DNA of 64,000 bases from assembly GCA_031553885.1 (NCBI GenBank), contig JAVBKV010000040.1, positions 62,001 to 126,000 on the forward strand. The letters run 5' to 3'. Positions 17,710-25,612 of the stretch are shown here, piece by piece. A program made the translations under genes and the position numbers. The stretch comes from JAVBKV01 sp031553885. Its GTDB lineage: Bacteria; Bacteroidota; Bacteroidia; Bacteroidales; Azobacteroidaceae. The notes below the pieces were generated by a model, which saw only the letters and a program-made list of their open reading frames with translations, was not told the origin of the DNA and searched no databases. The number at the start of each line of letters is the position of its first letter. Position 1 is the first letter of the stretch.

Positions 17710-19095
17710 TTATCTGTTTTTACATCTGGGGATGAACATGTCTTCGGGTTGGAGGTTACAAGCCTTGATCATTTTGATGGCGTATTCCAGTTTTCCTACA
17801 TCTTCGGGAGAGGTATTGTTAGTCCCGAATGTAAATTTGGCTCCGCTGGCTTTGGCCATCTGAATGAATTTAGAAGAAGGGATACGATACCGGTTGTTGA
17901 TTTCAATGGCTATGTTGTTTTGAACACAGGCATCGATAACACGTTGCATCCGGCTTTCTGTCCACAACTGATCGTATTCCGGCATGATCTGATCCGGAAT
18001 AAAGGTCGGGTTGACATAGATCTGGATCGGTTCGTTGGAGAGGATTCCGCAGGCTCTTTCCACCAGCATATCCATAAATTGTTGTTTGTCGTCGATAAAC
18101 GTTTCTTCGGGAATCCAGAGGCGCATCCGGCGGCCTTTGTGGTCGGTCCAGGTCATGGCATCGGTGAAACGGTAATCGAATTTATCGATGGCTTCACGGG
18201 AGAACATATCTACCCATTCACGACCTTCTGCCTGCATCGGCAACAGGAACGGCTGGTGTTTCATGCTATCCAGCCAGTTGCTGATTCCTGCATCGTCTGT
18301 AATCGGGAAGTTTTTTCCACAGTTTGGAGCAATAGCGTATGTAATACCGTATTTGCGGGATTGAATAGCAGCCTGTTCCTTAGTCCAGCCGCCTTTCAGG
18401 TGCAAATGGTAATCGATAGTCGGGAAGTTTTTTTGTTGCAACCGGATGATCTCGTCTGTTGTTTCGTCGATGGCTTCCGGGCTGTTGGTAAAGTCTCCCT
18501 GTAGTTCCTTGACACGGATGTTCCGGAAAAAGATCGATTCATTCGAATAGTTGGCTAATACGAATACTCCTTTGGATACGACTCTTCCTGCATAATCCGG
18601 TTCCCGGTACGGCTTTTCCGGTTCGATGTAGTCAGTGACCATAATATTGTTGACAAATACCTTGATTTGTTTTCCGGTAATTTCAATTTGAACCGGAACC
18701 CAGGTTTCATTGAATGCAACGCATTTGGCAAAATTCCGGACAGTAGATAAACTCCCTGATTTTCGCCATTCTCCAGGACTTTCGTTGTTGTTGATCAACA
18801 CTTCATATCCTTTGTCGGGACGGTCGATTCCTCCTGAGTGGAACAGGATGGCGCCAATCGCTCCCGGATTGGTTTTGCATTCCAGTTCCAGCAAAAAGTT
18901 CTTGTAAGAAGTTTTTGTTGCAGCCCTGGATTCCGAATTACATAACAGGATGGCATCCTGAGCAAAATGAGTCAGGCCGGAAGCGTTCCAGTCCGATTGT
19001 TTGCTTGTGTCCAGGATTTTGAATGAGTCTTTCGGGGTGCAGGCCACACAAAGAAAGAGGATGGCAGTAAAATAAAACAAACGTTTCATAATCAT
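17710..19095 (-). CDS. lipoprotein with DUF1080-like lectin domain and PHP-like metallohydrolase domain
   Basis: 461 residues (459 if the second ATG at 19089 is used). The lipobox Cys is in FLCVACTP. Residues ~25-205 match the concanavalin-like DUF1080/3-keto-disaccharide hydrolase fold (FLLELECKTNPGAIGAILFHSGG, EWRKSGSLSTVRN, WVPVQIEITGKQIKVFVN). Residues ~225-455 resemble a PHP phosphoesterase-like barrel: HLH in IDYHLHLKGG, MQAEGREW, and EINNRYRIPSSKFIQMAKASGAKFTFGTNN where PHP enzymes usually end in GSDAH. It lies 16 nt after a GH2 gene, so it probably acts on the same glycan or its oxidised products. Activity is inferred, not known. Confidence 0.75.
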   Translation of the reverse strand: MIMKRLFYFTAILFLCVACTPKDSFKILDTSKQSDWNASGLTHFAQDAILLCNSESRAATKTSYKNFLLELECKTNPGAIGAILFHSGGIDRPDKGYEVLINNNESPGEWRKSGSLSTVRNFAKCVAFNETWVPVQIEITGKQIKVFVNNIMVTDYIEPEKPYREPDYAGRVVSKGVFVLANYSNESIFFRNIRVKELQGDFTNSPEAIDETTDEIIRLQQKNFPTIDYHLHLKGGWTKEQAAIQSRKYGITYAIAPNCGKNFPITDDAGISNWLDSMKHQPFLLPMQAEGREWVDMFSREAIDKFDYRFTDAMTWTDHKGRRMRLWIPEETFIDDKQQFMDMLVERACGILSNEPIQIYVNPTFIPDQIMPEYDQLWTESRMQRVIDACVQNNIAIEINNRYRIPSSKFIQMAKASGAKFTFGTNNTSPEDVGKLEYAIKMIKACNLQPEDMFIPRCKNR

Positions 19096-19111
19096 GATGT
19101 TTATAGAGTTG

Positions 19112-21841
19112 TTACAGCTTTATTTTGAAAATTTGCATCTCCAGGTTAAATCCTTTTACCACCAATTGATATTCTCCGGCAGGCAGGTTCTTTTTATCTG
19201 TTTCAATCGTTACAGAAGCGCTTTCTCCTGGCAACAGATTGATAAAATTATCGGTATAAAAAGAGGGGCGAACCGGACTTCCTTTTTGATCCAGCCACTG
19301 GATTTGTGTGAAGAAAGACAGGGATTTACCGGTATTTCTAAGATTCAGTTCAATCAGGTGTTTTCCGTTTTCGCTACGGGTTTTGTATTTGGTCTGAATT
19401 TTTGTTTTTGCCAGTTTGTTAATGTCCTGGAATCCTGCGGTAGCCGGACCTGTCATGGTCTTTTTTCCTTCATATTCATTGTTGGAACGCCAGTAAAAAT
19501 TACTTCCGACTTCCTGTCCTTTTTCGTTAAATAACCGGAGTTTAATGAAGTGAACATTAGTAATACCGCTTGGAAATTCGATTTTGAAAACATCATTAAC
19601 CACTCCGTCGTTGGGGATATTTACTTTTGCATCCCTGGAAAATACTTTCTTTGAATTCAGGTCGTATACTTCGGCGGTCACCTTGTAATTGTCAAAAGCC
19701 TGATAATAATCATTGACAACCGATACGGTATTTTTCAGGTAGTCGAATTGGGGGTGTAAGGGTTGACAGGAGTTCTGAGCGGCATACAATGCAGCGGTCG
19801 GTTCCAGGGACCAGTCCCACATACGTCCGCACACCTGGCGGATGGCCGAATTGTGGTACCAGAATAAGAATCCTGAACAGTAACGGTCGCCGTAATTCAG
19901 TTTGTTGTAGTTCCATACGTCCCAGATACTTTTGTAATTCATGGCTCCGACAAACTGCCCTTTGACGGCAAACTCGTCGATGTTGTTGGATGGGCCGTAT
20001 TCATTCGTTAGATCAACATACAAGGTCGACATCTGGTGAAATCCGTTTCCGTCGGAATAATCCCAAACGGCTTTATTGATTGGCCACAGGTCTTTTTCGG
20101 GCATCATTTCCCGCAGACATTCCACAGTCGGCAAACAGGGAGCTCCATATTCGGGATTGAACCCGTCGACCCGGCTGCCCCGGTCGGAAGCCGTATTTTC
20201 GTAATGACGCATCGGGTTTACGGTCTTGTACGGACTTCCGTCATGAACACCGTCGCATTCCGATTGCATCTGGTATCCGCGGGTTCCGTCCAGTTTCATG
20301 ATCAGTTCCCTGCAATAGGGCATTTCGGTCGATTCGTTGGAACCCACATAATAGGCCAGACTGGCATGGTTGCGTATCCGTTTGACAGTTGAGGCTACAT
20401 TTTTAAGGTACAATCCCATATCGTAAGGATGTTTGGTATCGCCGGTCATCCAGAATTCTGTCCAGACCATGATACCCAGTTCGTCGCATAACTGATAGAA
20501 ATAATCGGATTCGGTGATTCCTCCGGCCCAGAAACGGATCAGGTTTACGCCTGACTGAGCTGTGTAGCGAAGTTCTGCATAAGTTCTTTCATCCGAATTA
20601 CGGAGCATGTTTTCCGGAATCCAGTTGGTTCCTTTGATAAAGATAGGTTTACCATTGATATAAAAGGTACGGGATTTATCGGGTGTGTTGGTGTCGGAAG
20701 TAATCTCCCGGATACCAAAACGGCTGCTGATTTCATCGGAAACGTTTCCTTTCAGTTCTACTTTGAAAGTCAGGTCGTAAAGTTCCTGTTTCCCTTTATT
20801 GACCGGCCACCACAGGCGAGGATTTTCGATGATCAGTTGCGGGAATTCTTCCGGAGTGAAGACCACTTCTTTCATTTCTTCGCGGAACAGGCTTACTTCT
20901 TTTTCAAAGCGGATGTTTGCTCCTTTGATTTCACCGATTACCTTTACAGTCTGATTACCATAAGTGGAGTTCTTTACTTCGACCGAAATGGTTTGTTTGG
21001 AACGATTGTAACCGGGCTTGGATAGATCTGATTTTACAAAAGGATGAGCCAGTTTGACCGTACCTGTGGTGAAAATCGAGATATCTTTCCAGATGCCGGT
21101 GTTACGGTCGCGGATACCATCCAGGAATGTAAAGTCCCAACCTACTGTCATCAGCATGCTCACATTTTTACCGATTTCACCGTTTCCTCCGTTCTGGAAT
21201 TCGTCTTTGGCACCGAAGGTTTTATTTCCTTTGGGACGGATTGTTCCCGGTACATCGATCGGATATACTTTGACGGCCAGTACATTTTTTTTGTCGAAAG
21301 CGAGGTAATCAGAAATGTCGATCTGATCCTGAACGAACATCCCGGAGATGTTCCCTACCATATTTCCGTTTAACCATATTTCCGCGCGGTAGTTGATTCC
21401 GTCGACCTGTAACCAGGTGCGTTTCCCGGTGTGATTTTCTTTTTTCAGGTCGAATTCGGTACGGAACCAGTAGGTGTAAAAATCACGTCCCACGTGGTAA
21501 ATATCCGGAATGAGCTTGGAGTCCAGCTTGTTGTTCATTCCGAAGTAGGGCTCCGGATATACTTTGTTGTAAACCAGTGAGTTCAATACGGTTCCCGGAA
21601 CTATGGCCGGCATCCAGTCGTTCATAGAAACGTTTAGTGTGGATACTTCTTCTGTTTTTGCTGGGATATCACCGGCTTTTTTCATTTTCCAGACAAAATT
21701 ACCGGAATGTCCGTCACTGGAAGTCAATACCTGTTGATAATCACGTTCTTTCAATACCTGTTGGGAGAAAGCGCTGCCTGCAAATAAAAGACAGCATACA
21801 ATCATTCCGAAGATTTTAAGGGTTGTCGATTGTTTCATCAT
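19112..21841 (-). CDS. GH2 exo-glycosidase, beta-mannosidase / exo-beta-glucosaminidase type
   Basis: 909 residues with a signal peptide ending at GSAFSQ. A jelly-roll sugar-binding domain (about 60-240), an Ig-like domain (240-370), a TIM barrel (about 370-690) and C-terminal beta domains follow in GH2 order. Glu503 in GSNES is the predicted acid/base and Glu564 in NPEYGAP the predicted nucleophile. The barrel sequences GTNWIPENML and LIRFWAGGITESDYFYQLCDELGIMVW point to the mannosidase/glucosaminidase branch rather than beta-galactosidase. First gene of a two-gene operon; exported. Exact substrate undetermined. Confidence 0.9.
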   Translation of the reverse strand: MMKQSTTLKIFGMIVCCLLFAGSAFSQQVLKERDYQQVLTSSDGHSGNFVWKMKKAGDIPAKTEEVSTLNVSMNDWMPAIVPGTVLNSLVYNKVYPEPYFGMNNKLDSKLIPDIYHVGRDFYTYWFRTEFDLKKENHTGKRTWLQVDGINYRAEIWLNGNMVGNISGMFVQDQIDISDYLAFDKKNVLAVKVYPIDVPGTIRPKGNKTFGAKDEFQNGGNGEIGKNVSMLMTVGWDFTFLDGIRDRNTGIWKDISIFTTGTVKLAHPFVKSDLSKPGYNRSKQTISVEVKNSTYGNQTVKVIGEIKGANIRFEKEVSLFREEMKEVVFTPEEFPQLIIENPRLWWPVNKGKQELYDLTFKVELKGNVSDEISSRFGIREITSDTNTPDKSRTFYINGKPIFIKGTNWIPENMLRNSDERTYAELRYTAQSGVNLIRFWAGGITESDYFYQLCDELGIMVWTEFWMTGDTKHPYDMGLYLKNVASTVKRIRNHASLAYYVGSNESTEMPYCRELIMKLDGTRGYQMQSECDGVHDGSPYKTVNPMRHYENTASDRGSRVDGFNPEYGAPCLPTVECLREMMPEKDLWPINKAVWDYSDGNGFHQMSTLYVDLTNEYGPSNNIDEFAVKGQFVGAMNYKSIWDVWNYNKLNYGDRYCSGFLFWYHNSAIRQVCGRMWDWSLEPTAALYAAQNSCQPLHPQFDYLKNTVSVVNDYYQAFDNYKVTAEVYDLNSKKVFSRDAKVNIPNDGVVNDVFKIEFPSGITNVHFIKLRLFNEKGQEVGSNFYWRSNNEYEGKKTMTGPATAGFQDINKLAKTKIQTKYKTRSENGKHLIELNLRNTGKSLSFFTQIQWLDQKGSPVRPSFYTDNFINLLPGESASVTIETDKKNLPAGEYQLVVKGFNLEMQIFKIKL

Positions 21842-21984
21842 TTTTTGATTCGATTATTAGATTCTATTTTGTTTTTCATGAAGCTTTTTCACCTGGAGCA
21901 TAAATGAGTTAAGAATGAAAAATTGGGTGGATCATTAGTTGCCTGTTTTTTTAAGTCATTCTTAATTCTTATGGATTGAGGAAC

Positions 21985-21992
21985 CAAAGATA
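21985..21992 (-). promoter_or_regulatory. -7 element of the GH2 operon
   Basis: TATCTTTG on the minus strand, exact to TAnnTTTG. It predicts a ~135-nt leader holding a 10-bp hairpin. No clear -33 element. Confidence 0.5.
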
Positions 21993-22050
21993 AACCATTA
22001 TTTTAAAAGAAAAGAATTTTTTTGCGAGATTGTTTGCGTAAACGGAAAGA

Positions 22051-22080
22051 AAAGAAGGCTGTTTCACAACAGCCTTCTTT
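22051..22080 (-). terminator. orphan terminator-like hairpin
   Basis: Perfect 13-bp stem AAAGAAGGCTGTT/AACAGCCTTCTTT with a TCAC loop, followed on the minus strand by a T-rich tail. It lies upstream of the GH2 promoter, so it would end a minus-strand transcript arising between here and 22620, for which no gene is known. Confidence 0.65.
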
Positions 22081-22622
22081 ATTCAGAAGATTTGCATGGC
22101 TTACATATTCTTCTACATTATGACAAAGTATTTTATTACTTGTATTTCTGTTTTTTTCTCTATGTATTCCTGTATTGAATACGGATACAAAGGTAGGGTG
22201 GGGACTGAAATCCTACAATCACTAAAAATAAGGATTTTAATATCTTCTGCTCCCTAAATCCAGCCATACGGTTTCCAATTCGCTACTAAACTATTTCCTT
22301 CCATCAAAGCCAACATACATTTGACGGTACAGTTTGTCTGTCGCAGGTTGTTCCGATGGAAAGCGTCAGTCACATGCCCGGACACGGGTCGGCAACTTTT
22401 TGAATGCGCTGGAAAAAGGATTATTGGTTGCTGGAAAAACGGCAAGACCGCCCCCTTAAAAACGGATAAGTGCATTTTTATCATCTTCAAATATACTTGA
22501 AATCATCTTCAAATGTTATAAAGATTTTGAAAACATTATGGTATTACAGATTGTTTTTTGATTTGTTATAGCAATTATATAGGGCTTCCGACCTACTTGA
22601 TCGAAACGTTATAGCGCCAATT

Positions 22623-22630
22623 TATCTTTG
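22623..22630 (+). promoter_or_regulatory. -7 element of the pilus cluster
   Basis: TATCTTTG, 38 nt before the TTG start of the DUF3575 gene. A TTG lies 23 nt upstream, slightly too far for an ideal -33. Confidence 0.65.
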
Positions 22631-22667
22631 TATGTAAATTATTAGTCTGAATAATAATAGAGCCAAA

Positions 22668-23330
22668 TTGAAAACAGCATTAGTATGTATAGGAACACTA
22701 TTTTTCTTATTCGTAATAAATCGCGGATATGCACAAGTGTCCAGTGATATACCGGTAGATAAAATTATCGTTAATGCATCCCGGGATAAGTTGCCAAAGA
22801 GGGTGCTTTTGGGGGTAAAAACCAATTTGCTTTATGATTTGGCCCTGACTCCCAACATAGGGATAGAAGTGCCTATCGGGAAAAAGTGGTCGGTCAATGG
22901 AGAGTTTGCAAGGGGGTGGTGGTTGAATAGTGACCAGACGTTCTGCTGGCAGTTGGAGAGTTGGGCCTTAGAGGGCCGTTACTGGTTATTCGACAGCAGC
23001 GATCAGGAGTCGCTCACGGGGTGGTTCGCAGGAGCTTATACAAATATGGGATTGTTTGATTTTCAATTACAGCGTGATCATGGCCGACAGGGAGATTTTT
23101 TTGCAGCTGGATTATCAGGCGGTTACGTGCGAAATATTGGACATAATCTAAGTTTTGAGTTCTCGCTCGGGTTGGGTTATATCTTTTGCAATTACCGCAA
23201 CTACAATGTCTGCGACGAAACTCTCATAGCAAACGGCTCTCAGAAAAATTACTGGTCAATAATTCCTCAAAGAGCAAATATTTCATTAGTGTGGAAAATA
23301 TTTAGAAAACATACTAAAAGGATATTATAA
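22668..23330 (+). CDS. DUF3575-type outer membrane protein of a pilus cluster
   Basis: 220 residues from a TTG start that gives a complete signal peptide (MKTALVCIGTLFFLFV...AYAQ-like ending GYAQ). The body is a small beta-barrel with the DUF3575 pattern (LLGVKTNLLYDLALTPNIGIEVPIG, aromatic strands, final ISLVWKIF). Such genes stand at the head of FimA/Mfa-type (type V) pilus loci in Bacteroidales. It overlaps the next gene by one base. The in-frame ATG options further in would destroy the signal peptide. Confidence 0.85.
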   Translation: MKTALVCIGTLFFLFVINRGYAQVSSDIPVDKIIVNASRDKLPKRVLLGVKTNLLYDLALTPNIGIEVPIGKKWSVNGEFARGWWLNSDQTFCWQLESWALEGRYWLFDSSDQESLTGWFAGAYTNMGLFDFQLQRDHGRQGDFFAAGLSGGYVRNIGHNLSFEFSLGLGYIFCNYRNYNVCDETLIANGSQKNYWSIIPQRANISLVWKIFRKHTKRIL

Positions 23331-24304
23331 TGAAAAAGATGATACTTTTCTTGATTCTATTATTGCTCATTGGATGTGAACGTCGTACATTAATCGATCC
23401 GGATTTGATATCATTACGCCTGAATATAAATTATACCGTTGCAGGCATTCACCCTCCAGGTACTACGGTCTGGTTTTTTCCGCATGAATCCTCTTCGGGC
23501 CCAATCCAGTTTCGTACCCATGATACTGTCGCTACGGTGAGGTTGTGGCCGGGAGCCTATTCCGTACTGGCTATTAATAAAACGGAATTAGACCACAGCG
23601 GGATAAACTTCCGGAAAATGGATGATTACTACACTGCAGAGGTGTATGGCGAGACGAGAGAACTTCCGCCGGCATTCATTATCCCGGAGTATGCCGCTGC
23701 TATATACGAGCCCGACATTCTTACCGTAGATCACATAGCTGAATTACAGATAACAAATGATATGGAATTTACATGCAAGCAGCCGGTCCTGGAGCTAAAA
23801 CCACAAATTGTCGTCCCACGTGTAATTATGACCGTATATATCAAAGGCGTTAAAAACCTTGCTCAAACAGGTAGTTATGTGCTGCTGAACGGAATTGCCC
23901 AGGGTTATAACTTCTCCACAGAGATAACGACGGCCATCCCTGCCGCCCAGTTGCAGGAACTCGGTAATCGTAGTTATAACGAGGGGTCGACAGCAGACGG
24001 CTGTGTAACAGCATCATTCAATTCGTTTGGAACCACATCGATACAGGCACGTTCCAATAGCGAAATATCAGCCACCTTGTTTTTGAAGTTGCGTAATGGT
24101 ACATATTTTCCTGCAGTCAGCCGGGTTGTGACGGACAAGATTGTTTGGGACAGGAGTGGTGGTCAGGCTTTGATGTATATTTACATAGGTAAGGGCATCG
24201 ATCCCGGTGATGAAATTATTACCCTTCCTGAGGTTTCAGACTCAGGTCTGGACGTGAATGTAGACAGCTGGGGAAAAGAAATAGTGATAGATATTCCAAT
24301 ATAA
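23330..24304 (+). CDS. DUF5119-type lipoprotein, putative pilus anchor/regulator
   Basis: 324 residues with a lipobox (LLLIGCERR, Cys16). The domain pattern fits DUF5119/FimB-Mfa2-like proteins, which in Porphyromonas-type fimbriae anchor the pilus to the outer membrane and control its length. It ends in VNVDSWGKEIVIDIPI, a motif common in these proteins. It stands between the DUF3575 gene and the fimbrillin. The assignment to anchor function rests on position and family resemblance. Confidence 0.82.
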   Translation: MKKMILFLILLLLIGCERRTLIDPDLISLRLNINYTVAGIHPPGTTVWFFPHESSSGPIQFRTHDTVATVRLWPGAYSVLAINKTELDHSGINFRKMDDYYTAEVYGETRELPPAFIIPEYAAAIYEPDILTVDHIAELQITNDMEFTCKQPVLELKPQIVVPRVIMTVYIKGVKNLAQTGSYVLLNGIAQGYNFSTEITTAIPAAQLQELGNRSYNEGSTADGCVTASFNSFGTTSIQARSNSEISATLFLKLRNGTYFPAVSRVVTDKIVWDRSGGQALMYIYIGKGIDPGDEIITLPEVSDSGLDVNVDSWGKEIVIDIPI

Positions 24305-24384
24305 AAGATTATTTTAATCTAAATAATAAACTATTTTATTGATTTTTTGTTTTGTTATAAGTTTATTTATTAAAAAAAAGTAAC

Positions 24385-25353
24385 ATGAAAGTAATTATTT
24401 TTATAGCTGCTATGGCGGCCATGACATTGGTTTCTTGCTCTGAGAATGAAGAAATTGACCAGAGTAGTAGTAATAATGCTATAGGTTTCGGAACTTATAC
24501 AACCGGCCTAAGGGCATCTGTGGTTGATATGCCACGTTTGCAACAGTATGGTTTTGTAGTAAACGGTTATAGTACAGGGGTAAATGATATTGACAACACA
24601 GCAACTTCGAATTTTATGAATCAGGTTGCTGTTACATACAGCGGCGGCAGTTGGAGTTACAGTCCTTCCCTTAACTGGCCGGGACTTATAGGCTCAACCT
24701 ATGGTAAGGTATCATTCTATGCCTGGTCGCCATCCAATCCGACTTACGTTGTTTCCTCGACAGGTATTCCCACTCTCACCGTACATGTGTATGACAGCAC
24801 TTTCGGAATGAACGACCTTGTGGTGAGCAAACAGGAGAATCGCGACGCGCAGTGGGCGGCTGAAAACAACAATGTCGTAACCTTCACCTTCGGACATATC
24901 TTCTCAAAGATTGGGTTTACCGCCAGTAAGGCTTCCACGAGCGAGATTGTTGTCGACTCGGCCACTTACTCCTTTGACTTGACGCATACCAATGCTATAT
25001 ATTCTGACGGGGTGTATTCCTTCCAAACCAATGGATGGAGCTCTTTAAGCGGGTTTCATGGGAACGACAATCTTACGGATCACTATGGACTTGCTACTAC
25101 CCCCACTACTCTTACCTCCACCGCCCAGATCATCAACGATACAGATAGGTATCTGTTCTTTATCCCCCAGCAAGTCTCGGCCGGCGCCTTATTCGTACAC
25201 ATTTATTATACGGTAGATGGCGCACCTTTTGACAAGGTAGTGACAATACCTACCACTTTGTGGCAGATAGGGAAACAATATACATATAACTTCATCATCG
25301 GTGATACATCCATTACATTCGACACCACTGTAGTATCTACGTGGGAAAATTGA
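24385..25353 (+). CDS. fimbrillin family lipoprotein (type V pilus subunit)
   Basis: 322 residues with lipobox Cys in MTLVSCSE. The sequence follows the fimbrillin pattern: an N-terminal strand region (IGFGTYTTGLRA), KVSFYAWSP, then VTFTFGHIFSKIGFTA and YLFFIPQQVSAGALFVHIYY near the C-terminal half. FimA/Mfa-type subunits are exported as lipoproteins, cut by a gingipain-like or trypsin-like protease and polymerised by strand exchange. It is the last gene of the three-gene cluster and ends before a strong terminator. Confidence 0.88.
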   Translation: MKVIIFIAAMAAMTLVSCSENEEIDQSSSNNAIGFGTYTTGLRASVVDMPRLQQYGFVVNGYSTGVNDIDNTATSNFMNQVAVTYSGGSWSYSPSLNWPGLIGSTYGKVSFYAWSPSNPTYVVSSTGIPTLTVHVYDSTFGMNDLVVSKQENRDAQWAAENNNVVTFTFGHIFSKIGFTASKASTSEIVVDSATYSFDLTHTNAIYSDGVYSFQTNGWSSLSGFHGNDNLTDHYGLATTPTTLTSTAQIINDTDRYLFFIPQQVSAGALFVHIYYTVDGAPFDKVVTIPTTLWQIGKQYTYNFIIGDTSITFDTTVVSTWEN

Positions 25354-25420
25354 GTGGCAAAGTAATCCGTCGGAATGTAAATAGCGTGAACTTTTAGGCT
25401 TGCACTGAAGCCGTTAATTG

Positions 25421-25460
25421 AATAGGAGGAAAATGAAATAGTTTTTTCCTCCTATTTTAT
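25421..25460 (+). terminator. intrinsic terminator of the pilus cluster
   Basis: A perfect 13-bp stem AATAGGAGGAAAA/TTTTCCTCCTATT with a 10-nt loop, then TTATTA. Confidence 0.85.
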
Positions 25461-25582
25461 TACCTCTCGCCCCACCATATCTATCATTCTATTTACACAT
25501 AGCGAAACGCACTAAAAAAACCTAATTACCAAATACTTATCTCTATTTCTCCTAATATTGCTGTTTTTCCGAGGGCTTTCTT

Positions 25583-25590
25583 TATCTTTG
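25583..25590 (+). promoter_or_regulatory. -7 element before gldFG
   Basis: TATCTTTG in the context TTTATCTTTGTAT, identical to that before the pilus cluster; TTG 22 nt upstream. 22 nt before the ATG. Confidence 0.65.
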
Positions 25591-25612
25591 TATCGCTTTT
25601 TAAGGATGATTT

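Larger units (their letters stand above)
21842..22667. other. 826-base intergenic region with isolated terminator and repeats
   Basis: Contains the leader of the GH2 operon, including a 10-bp hairpin (21909-21918 with 21956-21965), an orphan terminator-like hairpin (22051-22080), a GC-richer unassigned stretch (about 22255-22465) and a direct repeat ATCATCTTCAAAT (near 22480 and 22503). A 78-codon minus-strand frame (22254-22490) has no signal peptide or recognisable domain and is not annotated as a gene. The region may be a gene remnant or encode a small RNA. Confidence 0.45.

Noticed and set aside
22254..22490. 78-codon minus-strand ORF
   Set aside because: No recognisable domain or start context; the region is better described as an unassigned element.
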